A DNA stretch of 45,094 nt, taken from contig JBNMNW010000011.1 of the NCBI GenBank assembly GCA_051278165.1, forward strand, positions 1-45,094. The letters run 5' to 3'. Below the pieces are notes generated by a model. The model was not told the origin of the DNA. It did no database searches and worked only from the letters and a program-made list of their open reading frames with translations. Position numbers and translations under genes: made by a program. Positions 21,831 through 29,015 of the stretch are shown here, piece after piece (the stretch's first letter is position 1; every line of letters starts with the position of its first letter). This DNA is from GCA-2684655 sp051278165. GTDB taxonomy: Bacteria > Planctomycetota > UBA1135 > UBA2386.

Positions 21831-21866
21831 TCAGTGTTCGAAGATCTGCTTGGTCTAGATCACTGA
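21831..21866 (-). promoter_or_regulatory. Hairpin over the leader peptide stop codon
   Basis: On the minus strand TCAGTG pairs with CACTGA, enclosing ATCT paired with AGAT around the leader stop codon TAG at 21857-21855. A ribosome that finishes the leader peptide would cover the left arm, so the hairpin could help report ribosome position. This role is inferred from the layout. Confidence 0.4.
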
Positions 21867-21941
21867 GGATTTGGAACGATCATGGCGGCCCGCGGATGCG
21901 GCTAGCCACCACCAGCAATTAGCGGCGACGCAAGCGTGCAT
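21855..21941 (-). CDS. trpL: trp operon leader peptide with three consecutive Trp codons
   Basis: A 28-residue open frame with ATG at 21941 and TAG at 21857-21855; the peptide begins MHACVAANCWWWLAAS. The three TGG codons lie at 21914-21906. GGCGAG stands a few bases before the ATG as a reasonable ribosome-binding site. The frame lies between a promoter-like sequence and a strong hairpin, 109 bases upstream of trpE on the same strand. Tandem Trp codons in a short frame in front of a trp operon are the hallmark of ribosome-mediated attenuation, in which scarce charged tRNA-Trp stalls the ribosome and prevents terminator formation. In support, the RNA of the last two Trp codons (21911-21905) can pair with GCCGCCA at 21889-21883. 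Confidence 0.85.
   Translation of the reverse strand: MHACVAANCWWWLAASAGRHDRSKSSVI
21883..21911 (-). promoter_or_regulatory. Trp-codon hairpin and possible antiterminator segment
   Basis: On the minus strand TGGTGGC (21911-21905, within the Trp codons) pairs with GCCGCCA (21889-21883): seven pairs including one G-U. The loop contains CCGCGGG (21895-21889), complementary to CCCGCGG in the apex of the downstream hairpin at 21799-21810. A ribosome stalled on the Trp codons would free this segment to pair with the terminator and disrupt it. Both partners are partly self-complementary, so a folding calculation is needed to rank the alternatives. Confidence 0.5.
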
Positions 21942-22003
21942 AAGCTCGCCGTGCGTTCGCGTTTGCTGTGCTTGGGTCTCAAGAAGACGTTCCATGACTG
22001 CCA

Positions 22004-22031
22004 GAGATACCCGCGTTGTCGAGGTTGTCAA
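22004..22031 (-). promoter_or_regulatory. Promoter of the trp operon
   Basis: On the minus strand TTGACA (22031-22026) is a perfect -35 box, followed after 16 bases by TATCTC (22009-22004). This predicts transcription starting near 21997, about 55 bases before the leader peptide ATG and 250 bases before trpE. The site lies just beyond the end of the DUF6768 gene, so the trp operon need not depend on read-through. Confidence 0.6.
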
Positions 22032-22055
22032 CCTGGTCGAACAAGTTCTTGCTGA

Positions 22056-22460
22056 CTACTCACGCGCTTTGAGCGACAGGCTCAACGTCGCGACCTGCAA
22101 TTCGACCCGTTTGATTTCGCGCCGCAGCATCGCTCGCTCGACGTGGCTCCATACGATCATCTTGATCGAACCGGTCATCGTCACAGTCAGCATCATCGGA
22201 ATGCCCCATAGCACCCGATCGTCGACCGACTCGGCACCAAAGAAATTCACGCCAGTCCAAATCGCGATCACCACCAGAGCAATCTGAACGCCGGTAGTGG
22301 CATACACCCACCATGCGTTGCGGCCGCGAAAGCCAGCGCGCACGGTGTCGAAGATGCCCGGGTCCGTATCGAGTCGGGCCAACAACTCCGCATCGTCTGC
22401 GCGCAGTGCTGTGCGCAATTGTTCATCGAGTTCGCGGGACATCTTTTCGTTGGGGTTCAT
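22056..22460 (-). CDS. DUF6768 family membrane protein, sigma-factor partner
   Basis: 134 residues. A soluble N-terminus (LRADDAELLARLDTDP, then GFRGRNAWW) leads into two membrane spans (about 50-70 and 82-105) and a coiled-coil tail (ERAMLRREIKRVELQVATL). This is the pattern of DUF6768, which is commonly encoded directly after ECF sigma factors. It overlaps the sigma gene by four bases (ATGA at 22457-22460). It may act as an anti-sigma or membrane tether. No zinc-binding anti-sigma motif is visible, so the mechanism is open. Confidence 0.75.
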   Translation of the reverse strand: MNPNEKMSRELDEQLRTALRADDAELLARLDTDPGIFDTVRAGFRGRNAWWVYATTGVQIALVVIAIWTGVNFFGAESVDDRVLWGIPMMLTVTMTGSIKMIVWSHVERAMLRREIKRVELQVATLSLSLKARE

Positions 22461-23014
22461 GTCGTACTCCGTTGCAGCGCGCGACGCAGTCGTTGTCGCG
22501 CATGGAACAGCCGGCTCTTGACGGTGCCGACTGGAATGTTGAGTGCCTCGGCGGTTTCGGCAACCGACAGTTCGTCGAGGTAGAACAGGCGCAGCAGCGC
22601 GCGGTCTTCGCTCGATAACGTTTCGAGTGCCAACCGCAGCGACTCCTGCTCATCTCCTGAGTCGTCCGCAGCGACCTCAGGGTTCGCAATTTCTTGGCGA
22701 AGGCCTTCGGTCGCGCGCTCGACTCGACCGAGGGTGCGGCGCAGATCCGCAACGCGCCGGGTCACGATCGAATACGCCCACGCACGAAACAGTTCGGGCT
22801 CACTGAGCGCCTCAATGCCGCGGGCGATCGCCAACCACGCCTCCTGGCAAACGTCGTCCGCTCGGTCGCGCAGTGATCGCCCAAGCAGGTGGCCAGCATG
22901 CACCAACAGCTTCTTGTGCCATCGCCGGTGCAAAGCCGCGAACGCCTCCTTGCTGCCGTCGCAACACGACAACACCAGCAATTCATCCAGGGTCTGGTCG
23001 GCGGAACGGCGCAT
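22457..23014 (-). CDS. ECF-type RNA polymerase sigma factor
   Basis: 185 residues. Region 2 spans about residues 25-90 (ADDVCQEAWLAIARGI, then FRAWAYSIVTRRVADLRR). After an acidic linker, region 4 spans about 130-180 (LSSEDRALLRLFYLDELSVAETAEALNIPVGTVKSRLFHARQRLR). No other domain is present. It heads a two-gene unit with the DUF6768 protein. The ATG at 23014 is preceded by TATGCA exactly six bases upstream, with no ribosome-binding site, which suggests a leaderless message. The target promoters are unknown. Confidence 0.93.
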   Translation of the reverse strand: MRRSADQTLDELLVLSCCDGSKEAFAALHRRWHKKLLVHAGHLLGRSLRDRADDVCQEAWLAIARGIEALSEPELFRAWAYSIVTRRVADLRRTLGRVERATEGLRQEIANPEVAADDSGDEQESLRLALETLSSEDRALLRLFYLDELSVAETAEALNIPVGTVKSRLFHARQRLRRALQRSTT

Positions 23015-23020
23015 CAGGTT

Positions 23021-23026
23021 TGCATA
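23021..23026 (-). promoter_or_regulatory. -10-like box before the sigma-factor gene
   Basis: TATGCA on the minus strand, ending six bases before the ATG at 23014. The spacing would place the transcription start at or next to the start codon. There is no clear -35. Confidence 0.3.
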
Positions 23027-23096
23027 TCAGGCCTTCGCAGGTCGGCACTTCGATGGTCAGGTCGCTCGAGCTCGCCGATCGGTTCACGAAACTCGA

Positions 23097-23102
23097 TACG
23101 GT
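23097..23102 (+). promoter_or_regulatory. -10-like box before the 23109 gene
   Basis: TACGGT ends six bases before the ATG at 23109, the same spacing as before 23817. There is no clear -35 and no ribosome-binding site, which is consistent with a leaderless start. Confidence 0.3.
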
Positions 23103-23108
23103 TCTTTT

Positions 23109-23750
23109 ATGGACGGCCGAGACCGCCACAGTAGCCGCATGGTGGCACCGAAACGGATACTGCTGGCGGGTGGTGGCCTCCTCGCCGGGATCGCAGTCGT
23201 CTGGTGGGGCGTGACGCCGCGCCTCAACAACCGATTCTCCATCGGCGAGCTGGACGAACCGACACGTCACGCGAACGAACCCGCGCTCGCAGCCAGTGCC
23301 GGCCTCGCTGCCGGCAGTCCCATATCCAACTCGTTCGTGCCGCCTGAACCAATGCAGTCAGGCAGGTTCATCACCAGTGGCAGCCTCGTCACGAAGACAG
23401 GCGAACGACAGCAATACACCGCCGTATTTCGACAAGGGCCGTGGTTCGAGGTAGCCCACACGCTGCTTGAGCGTGACGTGCAGACCGGCTTTGGCAGCCA
23501 AGTGATGCACTATGCCATTCAGGTGCAGGGCGCGATCACAGCCGACGGCAGCCAGTGGTTTTTCAATCCGGTGGTTACGGGGTCGGGACCAGGTGGCGAG
23601 TTCCAGGTGCTCGCGCAGTTCCGATTCTTCCCGATGTCGCGAGGCCTGACGTTAGTGCTAACGGAGCAGCTTGGCTCCGAAACACCGAGATCCTACACAG
23701 TTCTCTACGACGTGGACCTCGATGGCGAAGTGCACCGGCGCGACCGCTGA
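23109..23750 (+). CDS. Membrane-anchored protein of unknown function
   Basis: 213 residues from the ATG at 23109; an ATG at 23139 is the alternative. A single hydrophobic segment (KRILLAGGGLLAGIAVVWWGV, about residues 15-35) would anchor the rest in the periplasm. That part is beta-rich with no family motif I recognise (WFEVAHTLLERDVQTG, QWFFNPVVTGSGPGG, FRFFPMSRGLTLVLTEQLG). The gene is divergent from the ECF sigma operon and may be one of its targets, but this rests only on position. A longer in-frame start at 22734 is rejected because it would run back across the divergent sigma gene. Confidence 0.7.
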   Translation: MDGRDRHSSRMVAPKRILLAGGGLLAGIAVVWWGVTPRLNNRFSIGELDEPTRHANEPALAASAGLAAGSPISNSFVPPEPMQSGRFITSGSLVTKTGERQQYTAVFRQGPWFEVAHTLLERDVQTGFGSQVMHYAIQVQGAITADGSQWFFNPVVTGSGPGGEFQVLAQFRFFPMSRGLTLVLTEQLGSETPRSYTVLYDVDLDGEVHRRDR

Positions 23751-23804
23751 CGAATCCGGTACTCGCGCAAACCCGGTAACGCTCGCTCGCATCGGGACGC
23801 GACG

Positions 23805-23810
23805 TATGCT
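23805..23810 (+). promoter_or_regulatory. -10-like box before the large amidohydrolase gene
   Basis: TATGCT ends six bases before the ATG at 23817. Transcription would start at or next to the start codon. No ribosome-binding site and no clear -35 are visible. Confidence 0.35.
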
Positions 23811-23816
23811 CTGCGC

Positions 23817-26800
23817 ATGCGAATCGGCAAACTCGTCGTTCTCGCCACCCTGGTAACGTCGGCAATCGCGCAAGGTCCTCCGCACAACGGACCGCGACCC
23901 GTCAATCCAGGTTGGTATGCACTGCTAAACGCTCGGGTCATAACCGAACCGGGCAAGGAACTGCAGCTCGGCACGGTCGTCATGCGCGACGGCCGCATCA
24001 CCCAGGTGGCAACCGGCATGGCGGTTCCGAAGGGCGCTACGGTCATCGACTGCAGCGGCCTGACGATCTACCCCGGCATGATCGAACCGTTCTTCGCCTC
24101 GGACGTTCCGGCGCTCGACGAAGACACGACCGACAAGCACTGGAACACCATGGTGCAACCGCAGCGCAGCGCGCTCGACGGTGGCCTGGTTGGTGAATCC
24201 GAACGCAAGGAACTGCGCGCATTGGGCTTCACGGTCGTCGCGGCGGCACCATCCGGCGGCATCCTCAAGGGCACGTCGTCGGTGATCCTGCTCGACGAGC
24301 CAACCGAAACCGATGCGGCCCGCGTGCTGCGCAACGAGGCTTACACCGTTGCCAGCCTGCAAACCAACCGCGGTGGCTATCCAAGTAGTGAGATGGGTTC
24401 CATCGCGCTGCTGCGCCAATCACTTTCTGACGGACAGTGGTATGGCCGCAGTCTTGCAGCCGCGAGCAACGATGCCGCGCTAGCGGAGCACGCACCGCAA
24501 CCTTCGAGCGTGCTAGCGGCAGTATTCGCGCAACGCTCCCTGCCAATGTGGTTCGACACGAGCAACGAACTACAGGCGCTGCGCTGCTTGAAGATTGCCG
24601 AGGAGTTCACCCGCATGCCGGTGATTGTCGGCAGTGGCATGGAGTTCCGGCGGCTGCAAGCGATCGCTGCCAGCGGCGCAACCATCGTCGTGCCACTGCA
24701 GCTTCCGGACACGCCCGACGTGTCGACAGCTTCGGCAGCCGACCGCGTCACGCTGCGCCAACTTCAGACTTGGGAACACGCGCCGAGCAACAGCAAGCGC
24801 TTGCTCGATGCTGGCGTGACCATCGCGTGGACGACGTCGCGACTGCGTAAGCGTGACGACTTCGCGGCACGAGTTCGCGACGCCATGGAACAAGGTGTGA
24901 CCAACGCCCAAGCGCTGGCGGCGGTGACCACCGAGCCAGCCAAATTGCTCGGTATCGACAAGCAGTGCGGCACGATTGCGACCGGCATGTTGGCGAACCT
25001 GGTGGTGGTCGACGGCAGCTTGTTTGGCAAGGAATGCGTCGTGCGCGACGTTTGGGTCGGCGGCCGCCGCCACGTCATCTCGACCAAGAAGGATGCCGGC
25101 CTCGATGGCACCTGGACGATCGCAACGGGTTGGCCCGGCGACACAGCGGATGGCAACCCGACACTGACGATCGACGGCAAGAAGGTCACGTGCAAACTCG
25201 GCGACGACGACATCAAGGTGCGCAGCGTCAAACGAGATGCGCATTCGCTGACCTGCCAACTCAAGGGCAAGGCGACCAAGGACCGCACGTTCTGGTTGCG
25301 TCTGCGCATCGACAAGGACGAACTCAGTAGTGCCAAACCGATTGGCAACAAACCGAGTGATGCCAAACCGAATAGCGCCCAACTCATTGGTGTCTGCACG
25401 CCGTCTGACGGCAGCGTCACGGTGATCACGGCGACACCAGCAGAGGCTGAAAAAGACGACGAAGACGACGAAGACGACGAGCCCACCGCCACCATCACCC
25501 TGACGGCTTTGCCAACGCCACTCGGTGGCTATGGGTTGATGGAAATCCCCAAGCAAAAGAACTTCGCGATCCTTGGAGCCACGCTGTGGACCGGTGACGG
25601 GCGTGGCAAGTTACGCGACGGCGCCGTGGTTGCCCACGATGGCAAGATCGTGTTCGCCGGCCCGCGCAGTGATGCGCCGCCGCTGCCGCCCAACACGCAG
25701 ATAATCGACGGCAAGGGTAAGCACATCACGGCTGGCATCATCGATTGCCATTCGCACACCGGCATTTCACGCGGTGTCAACGAAGGGGGCCAAGGCGTCA
25801 CCAGCGAAGTGCGCATCCAAGATGTCGTCAACCCAGATGACGTCAACTGGTATCGGCAACTGGCCGGCGGCGTGACGGCGGTCAACCAACTTCATGGTTC
25901 GGCGAACGTCATCGGCGGCCAAAGCAACACCGTCAAGATCCGCTGGGGTGCCAGCCATCCCGACGACATGTTGGCTGAAGGCAGCAAGCCTGGCATCAAG
26001 TTCGCGCTCGGCGAGAACCCACGACGCGTCAATCGCAGCAGCACAACCAACACTCGTTACCCGAACACGCGAATGGGCGTCGAAGGGGTGCTGCGAGACC
26101 GATTCGCGGCCGCCGAAGCCTATGCCCGCGACCACAAGGCCTACGCCGAGTTATCGCCGCGCGAACGCGCCAAGGTGATGCCACCGCGCGTCGACCTCGA
26201 GCTCGAAGCACTCGCCGAAGTGTTAGCCAGCCGCCGACTGATCCACTGCCACAGCTACCGCCAGGATGAGATCTTCATGCTGTGCGGCCTCGCCGACGAA
26301 TACGGCATCAAGATCGGCACGTTCCAACACGTGCTCGAAGGCTACAAGGTCGCCGACGCAATCAAGCAGTCAGCGATCGGCGCGTCTTCGTTCAGCGACT
26401 GGTGGGCCTACAAGTTCGAGGTCTACGACGCGATCCCCGACAACGGCGCCATCCTGCACGAGTATGGCGTCAACGTGTCGTTCAATAGCGACAGTAATGA
26501 ACACGCGCGCCGCCTCAACACCGAAGCCGGCAAGGCCGTCAAGTATGGCGGCGTCGCAGAGCACGAAGCCCTGCACTTCGTCACCCGCAACCCGGCGATT
26601 CAGCTCGGCATCTTCGAGCGCACTGGCTCGCTAACGGCAGGTAAGGACGCGGACGTCGCATTGTGGTCCGCCAACCCACTCGGCTATGCAGCACACTGCG
26701 AAGCAACGTGGGTCGATGGACGCATGATGTTCTCGCTCGAACACGATCTCTTAGCGCGCGAACGCATCCAGAAAGAACGCCAACGACTGCTGCAACTGGC

Positions 26801-26927
26801 ACTCGACAAGGGCAGCAAGAAGGGCAGTCGCACCGCCAAGGAAGGCGACCCCAAGGACGCCTACTGGGCCGCCGAAGAAACCAACAACGACTACTGCTGC
26901 CGCAACGCGCAAGGAGGCAACAAGTGA
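23817..26927 (+). CDS. Secreted double amidohydrolase, C-terminal half catalytic
   Basis: 1036 residues with a signal peptide (MRIGKLVVLATLVTSAIAQ). The N-terminal half (about 35-420) has the amidohydrolase frame (ALLNARVITEPG, GLTIYPGMIEPF, GTIATGMLANLVVVDG), but the metal-binding HxH is replaced by EPF, so it is probably inactive. A middle beta domain of about 120 residues and an acidic DED-rich linker follow. The C-terminal half is intact: H645 and H647 in DCHSHTG, H810 and H812 in IHCHSY, H838 in FQHVLEG, and D892 in FNSDSNEHA. Related enzymes hydrolyse peptide-like or cyclic amides with zinc; the substrate is unknown. The TGA overlaps the GTG of the next gene. Confidence 0.88.
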   Translation: MRIGKLVVLATLVTSAIAQGPPHNGPRPVNPGWYALLNARVITEPGKELQLGTVVMRDGRITQVATGMAVPKGATVIDCSGLTIYPGMIEPFFASDVPALDEDTTDKHWNTMVQPQRSALDGGLVGESERKELRALGFTVVAAAPSGGILKGTSSVILLDEPTETDAARVLRNEAYTVASLQTNRGGYPSSEMGSIALLRQSLSDGQWYGRSLAAASNDAALAEHAPQPSSVLAAVFAQRSLPMWFDTSNELQALRCLKIAEEFTRMPVIVGSGMEFRRLQAIAASGATIVVPLQLPDTPDVSTASAADRVTLRQLQTWEHAPSNSKRLLDAGVTIAWTTSRLRKRDDFAARVRDAMEQGVTNAQALAAVTTEPAKLLGIDKQCGTIATGMLANLVVVDGSLFGKECVVRDVWVGGRRHVISTKKDAGLDGTWTIATGWPGDTADGNPTLTIDGKKVTCKLGDDDIKVRSVKRDAHSLTCQLKGKATKDRTFWLRLRIDKDELSSAKPIGNKPSDAKPNSAQLIGVCTPSDGSVTVITATPAEAEKDDEDDEDDEPTATITLTALPTPLGGYGLMEIPKQKNFAILGATLWTGDGRGKLRDGAVVAHDGKIVFAGPRSDAPPLPPNTQIIDGKGKHITAGIIDCHSHTGISRGVNEGGQGVTSEVRIQDVVNPDDVNWYRQLAGGVTAVNQLHGSANVIGGQSNTVKIRWGASHPDDMLAEGSKPGIKFALGENPRRVNRSSTTNTRYPNTRMGVEGVLRDRFAAAEAYARDHKAYAELSPRERAKVMPPRVDLELEALAEVLASRRLIHCHSYRQDEIFMLCGLADEYGIKIGTFQHVLEGYKVADAIKQSAIGASSFSDWWAYKFEVYDAIPDNGAILHEYGVNVSFNSDSNEHARRLNTEAGKAVKYGGVAEHEALHFVTRNPAIQLGIFERTGSLTAGKDADVALWSANPLGYAAHCEATWVDGRMMFSLEHDLLARERIQKERQRLLQLALDKGSKKGSRTAKEGDPKDAYWAAEETNNDYCCRNAQGGNK

Positions 26928-28285
26928 TTCGCCCAAGCCACAACACCGCTAGCCAAAACACCGCAAGGCTGCTCGCTCTAGCCATCGCACTGCCATTTGC
27001 ATCGCTGCAGCTTGCAGCCCAGGACTTGCTAGCAAAGGCCGCACCGCAGAAGGGCCCGGTGCTGCTGACCAACGGGATCATCCACACCGTTTCGGACGGC
27101 ATCGTGCTTGGTGGCAGCATCTGGTTCGACCAAGGCAAGATCCAAGCGATCCTGCCAGCAGGCGCTAGTCTCGAGCTACCTGCAGGCCTCGGCGAGCCGG
27201 TTCGCATCGACCTCGAAGGCAAGCACGTGTTCCCCGGCATGATCTCGGCGCACACCTCGCTAGGCCTGATCGAGATCGGCAGTGTACCGCAATCGGTCGA
27301 CACCGATGAACTCGGCGAACAGTCTCCTGAGGCATTGGCCTTGACCGCCGTCAACCCGGACTCGGCGGCGATCCCGGTCGCACGCCGCAACGGTGTGCTA
27401 CTCGCAAACGTGTTCCCGATCGGTGGCATGCTGCCAGGCCGCGCATCACTGATTCAGCTCGATGGCTGGACCAACGCTGACATGGCCGTTCGCCGCAACG
27501 CCGGCCCGGTGATCTCGTGGCCGTCATCCGGCCGCAGCAGGTTCCGAGGCCGCGGTGACACCTCGACCGAAGACAAGGATCGCACAGCTCGCCAACAAGC
27601 GAAGATCGATGCTGCGTTTACGGCTGCAAAAGCTTGGTCCGATGCGCGCACCAATGATCCGACCGTCGCGCTCGACATCCGCCATGCGGCGTTGGTGCCG
27701 GCGCTGCGCGGCGAGGTCCCGGTGTTCGTGCTCGCGAACGCCGTCGAGCAAATTGAGGCCGCCATTCAATGGGGCATCGAGCGCAAGCTGCGCATCATCA
27801 TCGTTGGTGGCCATGAGGCGCGCGGCTGTGCTGCGATGCTGAAGCGACACCAAGTGCCGGTCATCATCGATGGCGTGCACCGCTTGCCACGCCGCGAAGA
27901 TGTCGGCTACGACGAAGCATTCACGTTGCCGCGCGACCTGAAAGCCGCGGGCGTCAAGTTCTGCATCGCGACGGGCAGTGACTATTCGAACGATCGCAAC
28001 CTCCCCTATCACGCGGCGACCGCCGCGGCGTACGGGCTGTCAGAGCAGGACGCGTTCGCCGCCATCACGATGCACGTGGCCGAAATCCTCGGCGTCGGCG
28101 ACCAGGTGGGCTCCCTGAAAAAGGGCATGGATGCGACGCTGTTCATCGCGACCGGCCATCCGTTCGAGTTGACGACGAAGATCGAGAGCGCGTTCGTGCA
28201 AGGGCGGCAGATCGACCTGCGCACCAAGCAGACCCAACTGGCTAAGAAGTATCGCGAACGCTACCGGCAACTGCGCGGCAAGTAG
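26924..28285 (+). CDS. Secreted amidohydrolase-fold protein lacking metal ligands
   Basis: 453 residues from the GTG at 26924, chosen because a perfect AAGGAGG (26911-26917) lies six bases upstream, the start overlaps the previous stop (GTGA), and a signal peptide follows (LLALAIALPFASLQLAAQ). The amidohydrolase frame is clear (LLTNGIIHTVSDG, GKHVFPGMISAHTSLG, GSLKKGMDATLFIATG). The first metal motif reads HTS at residues 110-112, not HxH, and the usual later histidines are mostly missing, though GGHEAR and TGSDYSNDRN remain. It is probably a non-catalytic partner of the preceding protein, or has shifted chemistry. Confidence 0.85.
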   Translation: MIRPSHNTASQNTARLLALAIALPFASLQLAAQDLLAKAAPQKGPVLLTNGIIHTVSDGIVLGGSIWFDQGKIQAILPAGASLELPAGLGEPVRIDLEGKHVFPGMISAHTSLGLIEIGSVPQSVDTDELGEQSPEALALTAVNPDSAAIPVARRNGVLLANVFPIGGMLPGRASLIQLDGWTNADMAVRRNAGPVISWPSSGRSRFRGRGDTSTEDKDRTARQQAKIDAAFTAAKAWSDARTNDPTVALDIRHAALVPALRGEVPVFVLANAVEQIEAAIQWGIERKLRIIIVGGHEARGCAAMLKRHQVPVIIDGVHRLPRREDVGYDEAFTLPRDLKAAGVKFCIATGSDYSNDRNLPYHAATAAAYGLSEQDAFAAITMHVAEILGVGDQVGSLKKGMDATLFIATGHPFELTTKIESAFVQGRQIDLRTKQTQLAKKYRERYRQLRGK

Positions 28286-28339
28286 TGCCCGCGGCGTTCG
28301 GGCAGTAGCTCGCCGAGTAGCCATCGACGGTTACTCGGC
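28286..28339. terminator. Bidirectional terminator-like hairpins between convergent genes
   Basis: TGCCCG (28286-28291) pairs with CGGGCA (28299-28304). GCCGAGTA (28312-28319) plus GCC pairs with GG, T and TACTCGGC (28332-28339): about 11 pairs with one G-U and an ATCGAC loop. No T-run follows on either strand. They lie between the ends of the amidohydrolase and HAD genes. Confidence 0.4.
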
Positions 28340-28358
28340 TTGAGTCACTGCACTCGCT

Positions 28359-29015
28359 CTACTCGGGTCGGAGCGGCAATAGTGGCAACAGCGATTCGAC
28401 CCCGACGACCATGCGCACCGCGCCGGCCGCGCGTAGCCGATCCATATGTGACTCGGCACCAATGCCGCGCGGCAACACCGCGAACGGCACGACTCCGGCC
28501 CCCCTAGCAGCGGTGACGTCACTCGGATTGTCGCCCAGCATCCACGCCGCCTGCTTGCCAAGCTGCTGCAGCGCCACGTTCACCGGGTGAGGATCCGGCT
28601 TGCACGGCCGTTCTTCACTGCCGACCACGACACTAATGAACGGCAGGAAGCCGTGTGCATCGAGCGCGGACTCCGCGAGGCTGCGCGGACAGGTCGTGAC
28701 CACGGCAATCGGAAACCGAGCGGCGACGGCCTGCACATCGGCAACGCTGGCAATCGCCTTACGACTACCGATGTCAGCGAGCACGCCATCGAGGTCGAAG
28801 ACAATCGCTTCGGGTGCGATCGCTGCGTGCACCGCACGTCCCAAACGTTCCGGGTCGGCATCCGGCACATGCAACGTCGTGCCTTCGATATGGGCGCGGT
28901 AACCGAACGACACCAGGACAGCACGAAGCCAGTCGCTATCGCCACCCTTCAATTCGAAGCCGCCGCCGTCTCCAGCGAGCAACTCAACGCCTAAGGCACG
29001 CAACGAATCCGACAC
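28359..29015 (-). CDS. HAD-IA phosphatase with HisC-like N-terminal piece
   Basis: 218 residues. Residues 70-218 are a HAD hydrolase: nucleophile D74 and acid D76 in VFDLDGVLAD, motif two VVTTCPRS, the lysine in PCKPDPHPVNVALQ, and motif four MLGDNPSDVTAARGAG. This matches the small IA subgroup called hyp1 (TIGR01548 by memory). Residues 1-68 look like the C-terminal small domain of a histidinol-phosphate aminotransferase (LRALGVELL, then GFELKGGDSDWL and LHVPDADPERLGRAVHAA) without the PLP domain. The substrate is unknown. The GTG start shares one base with the stop of the cytochrome gene (TAGTG), so translation is coupled. Confidence 0.82.
   Translation of the reverse strand: MSDSLRALGVELLAGDGGGFELKGGDSDWLRAVLVSFGYRAHIEGTTLHVPDADPERLGRAVHAAIAPEAIVFDLDGVLADIGSRKAIASVADVQAVAARFPIAVVTTCPRSLAESALDAHGFLPFISVVVGSEERPCKPDPHPVNVALQQLGKQAAWMLGDNPSDVTAARGAGVVPFAVLPRGIGAESHMDRLRAAGAVRMVVGVESLLPLLPLRPE

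Noticed and set aside
22734..23108. Upstream extension of the 23109 gene
   Set aside because: It would run antisense across the ECF sigma gene. The hydrophobic anchor begins just after 23109.
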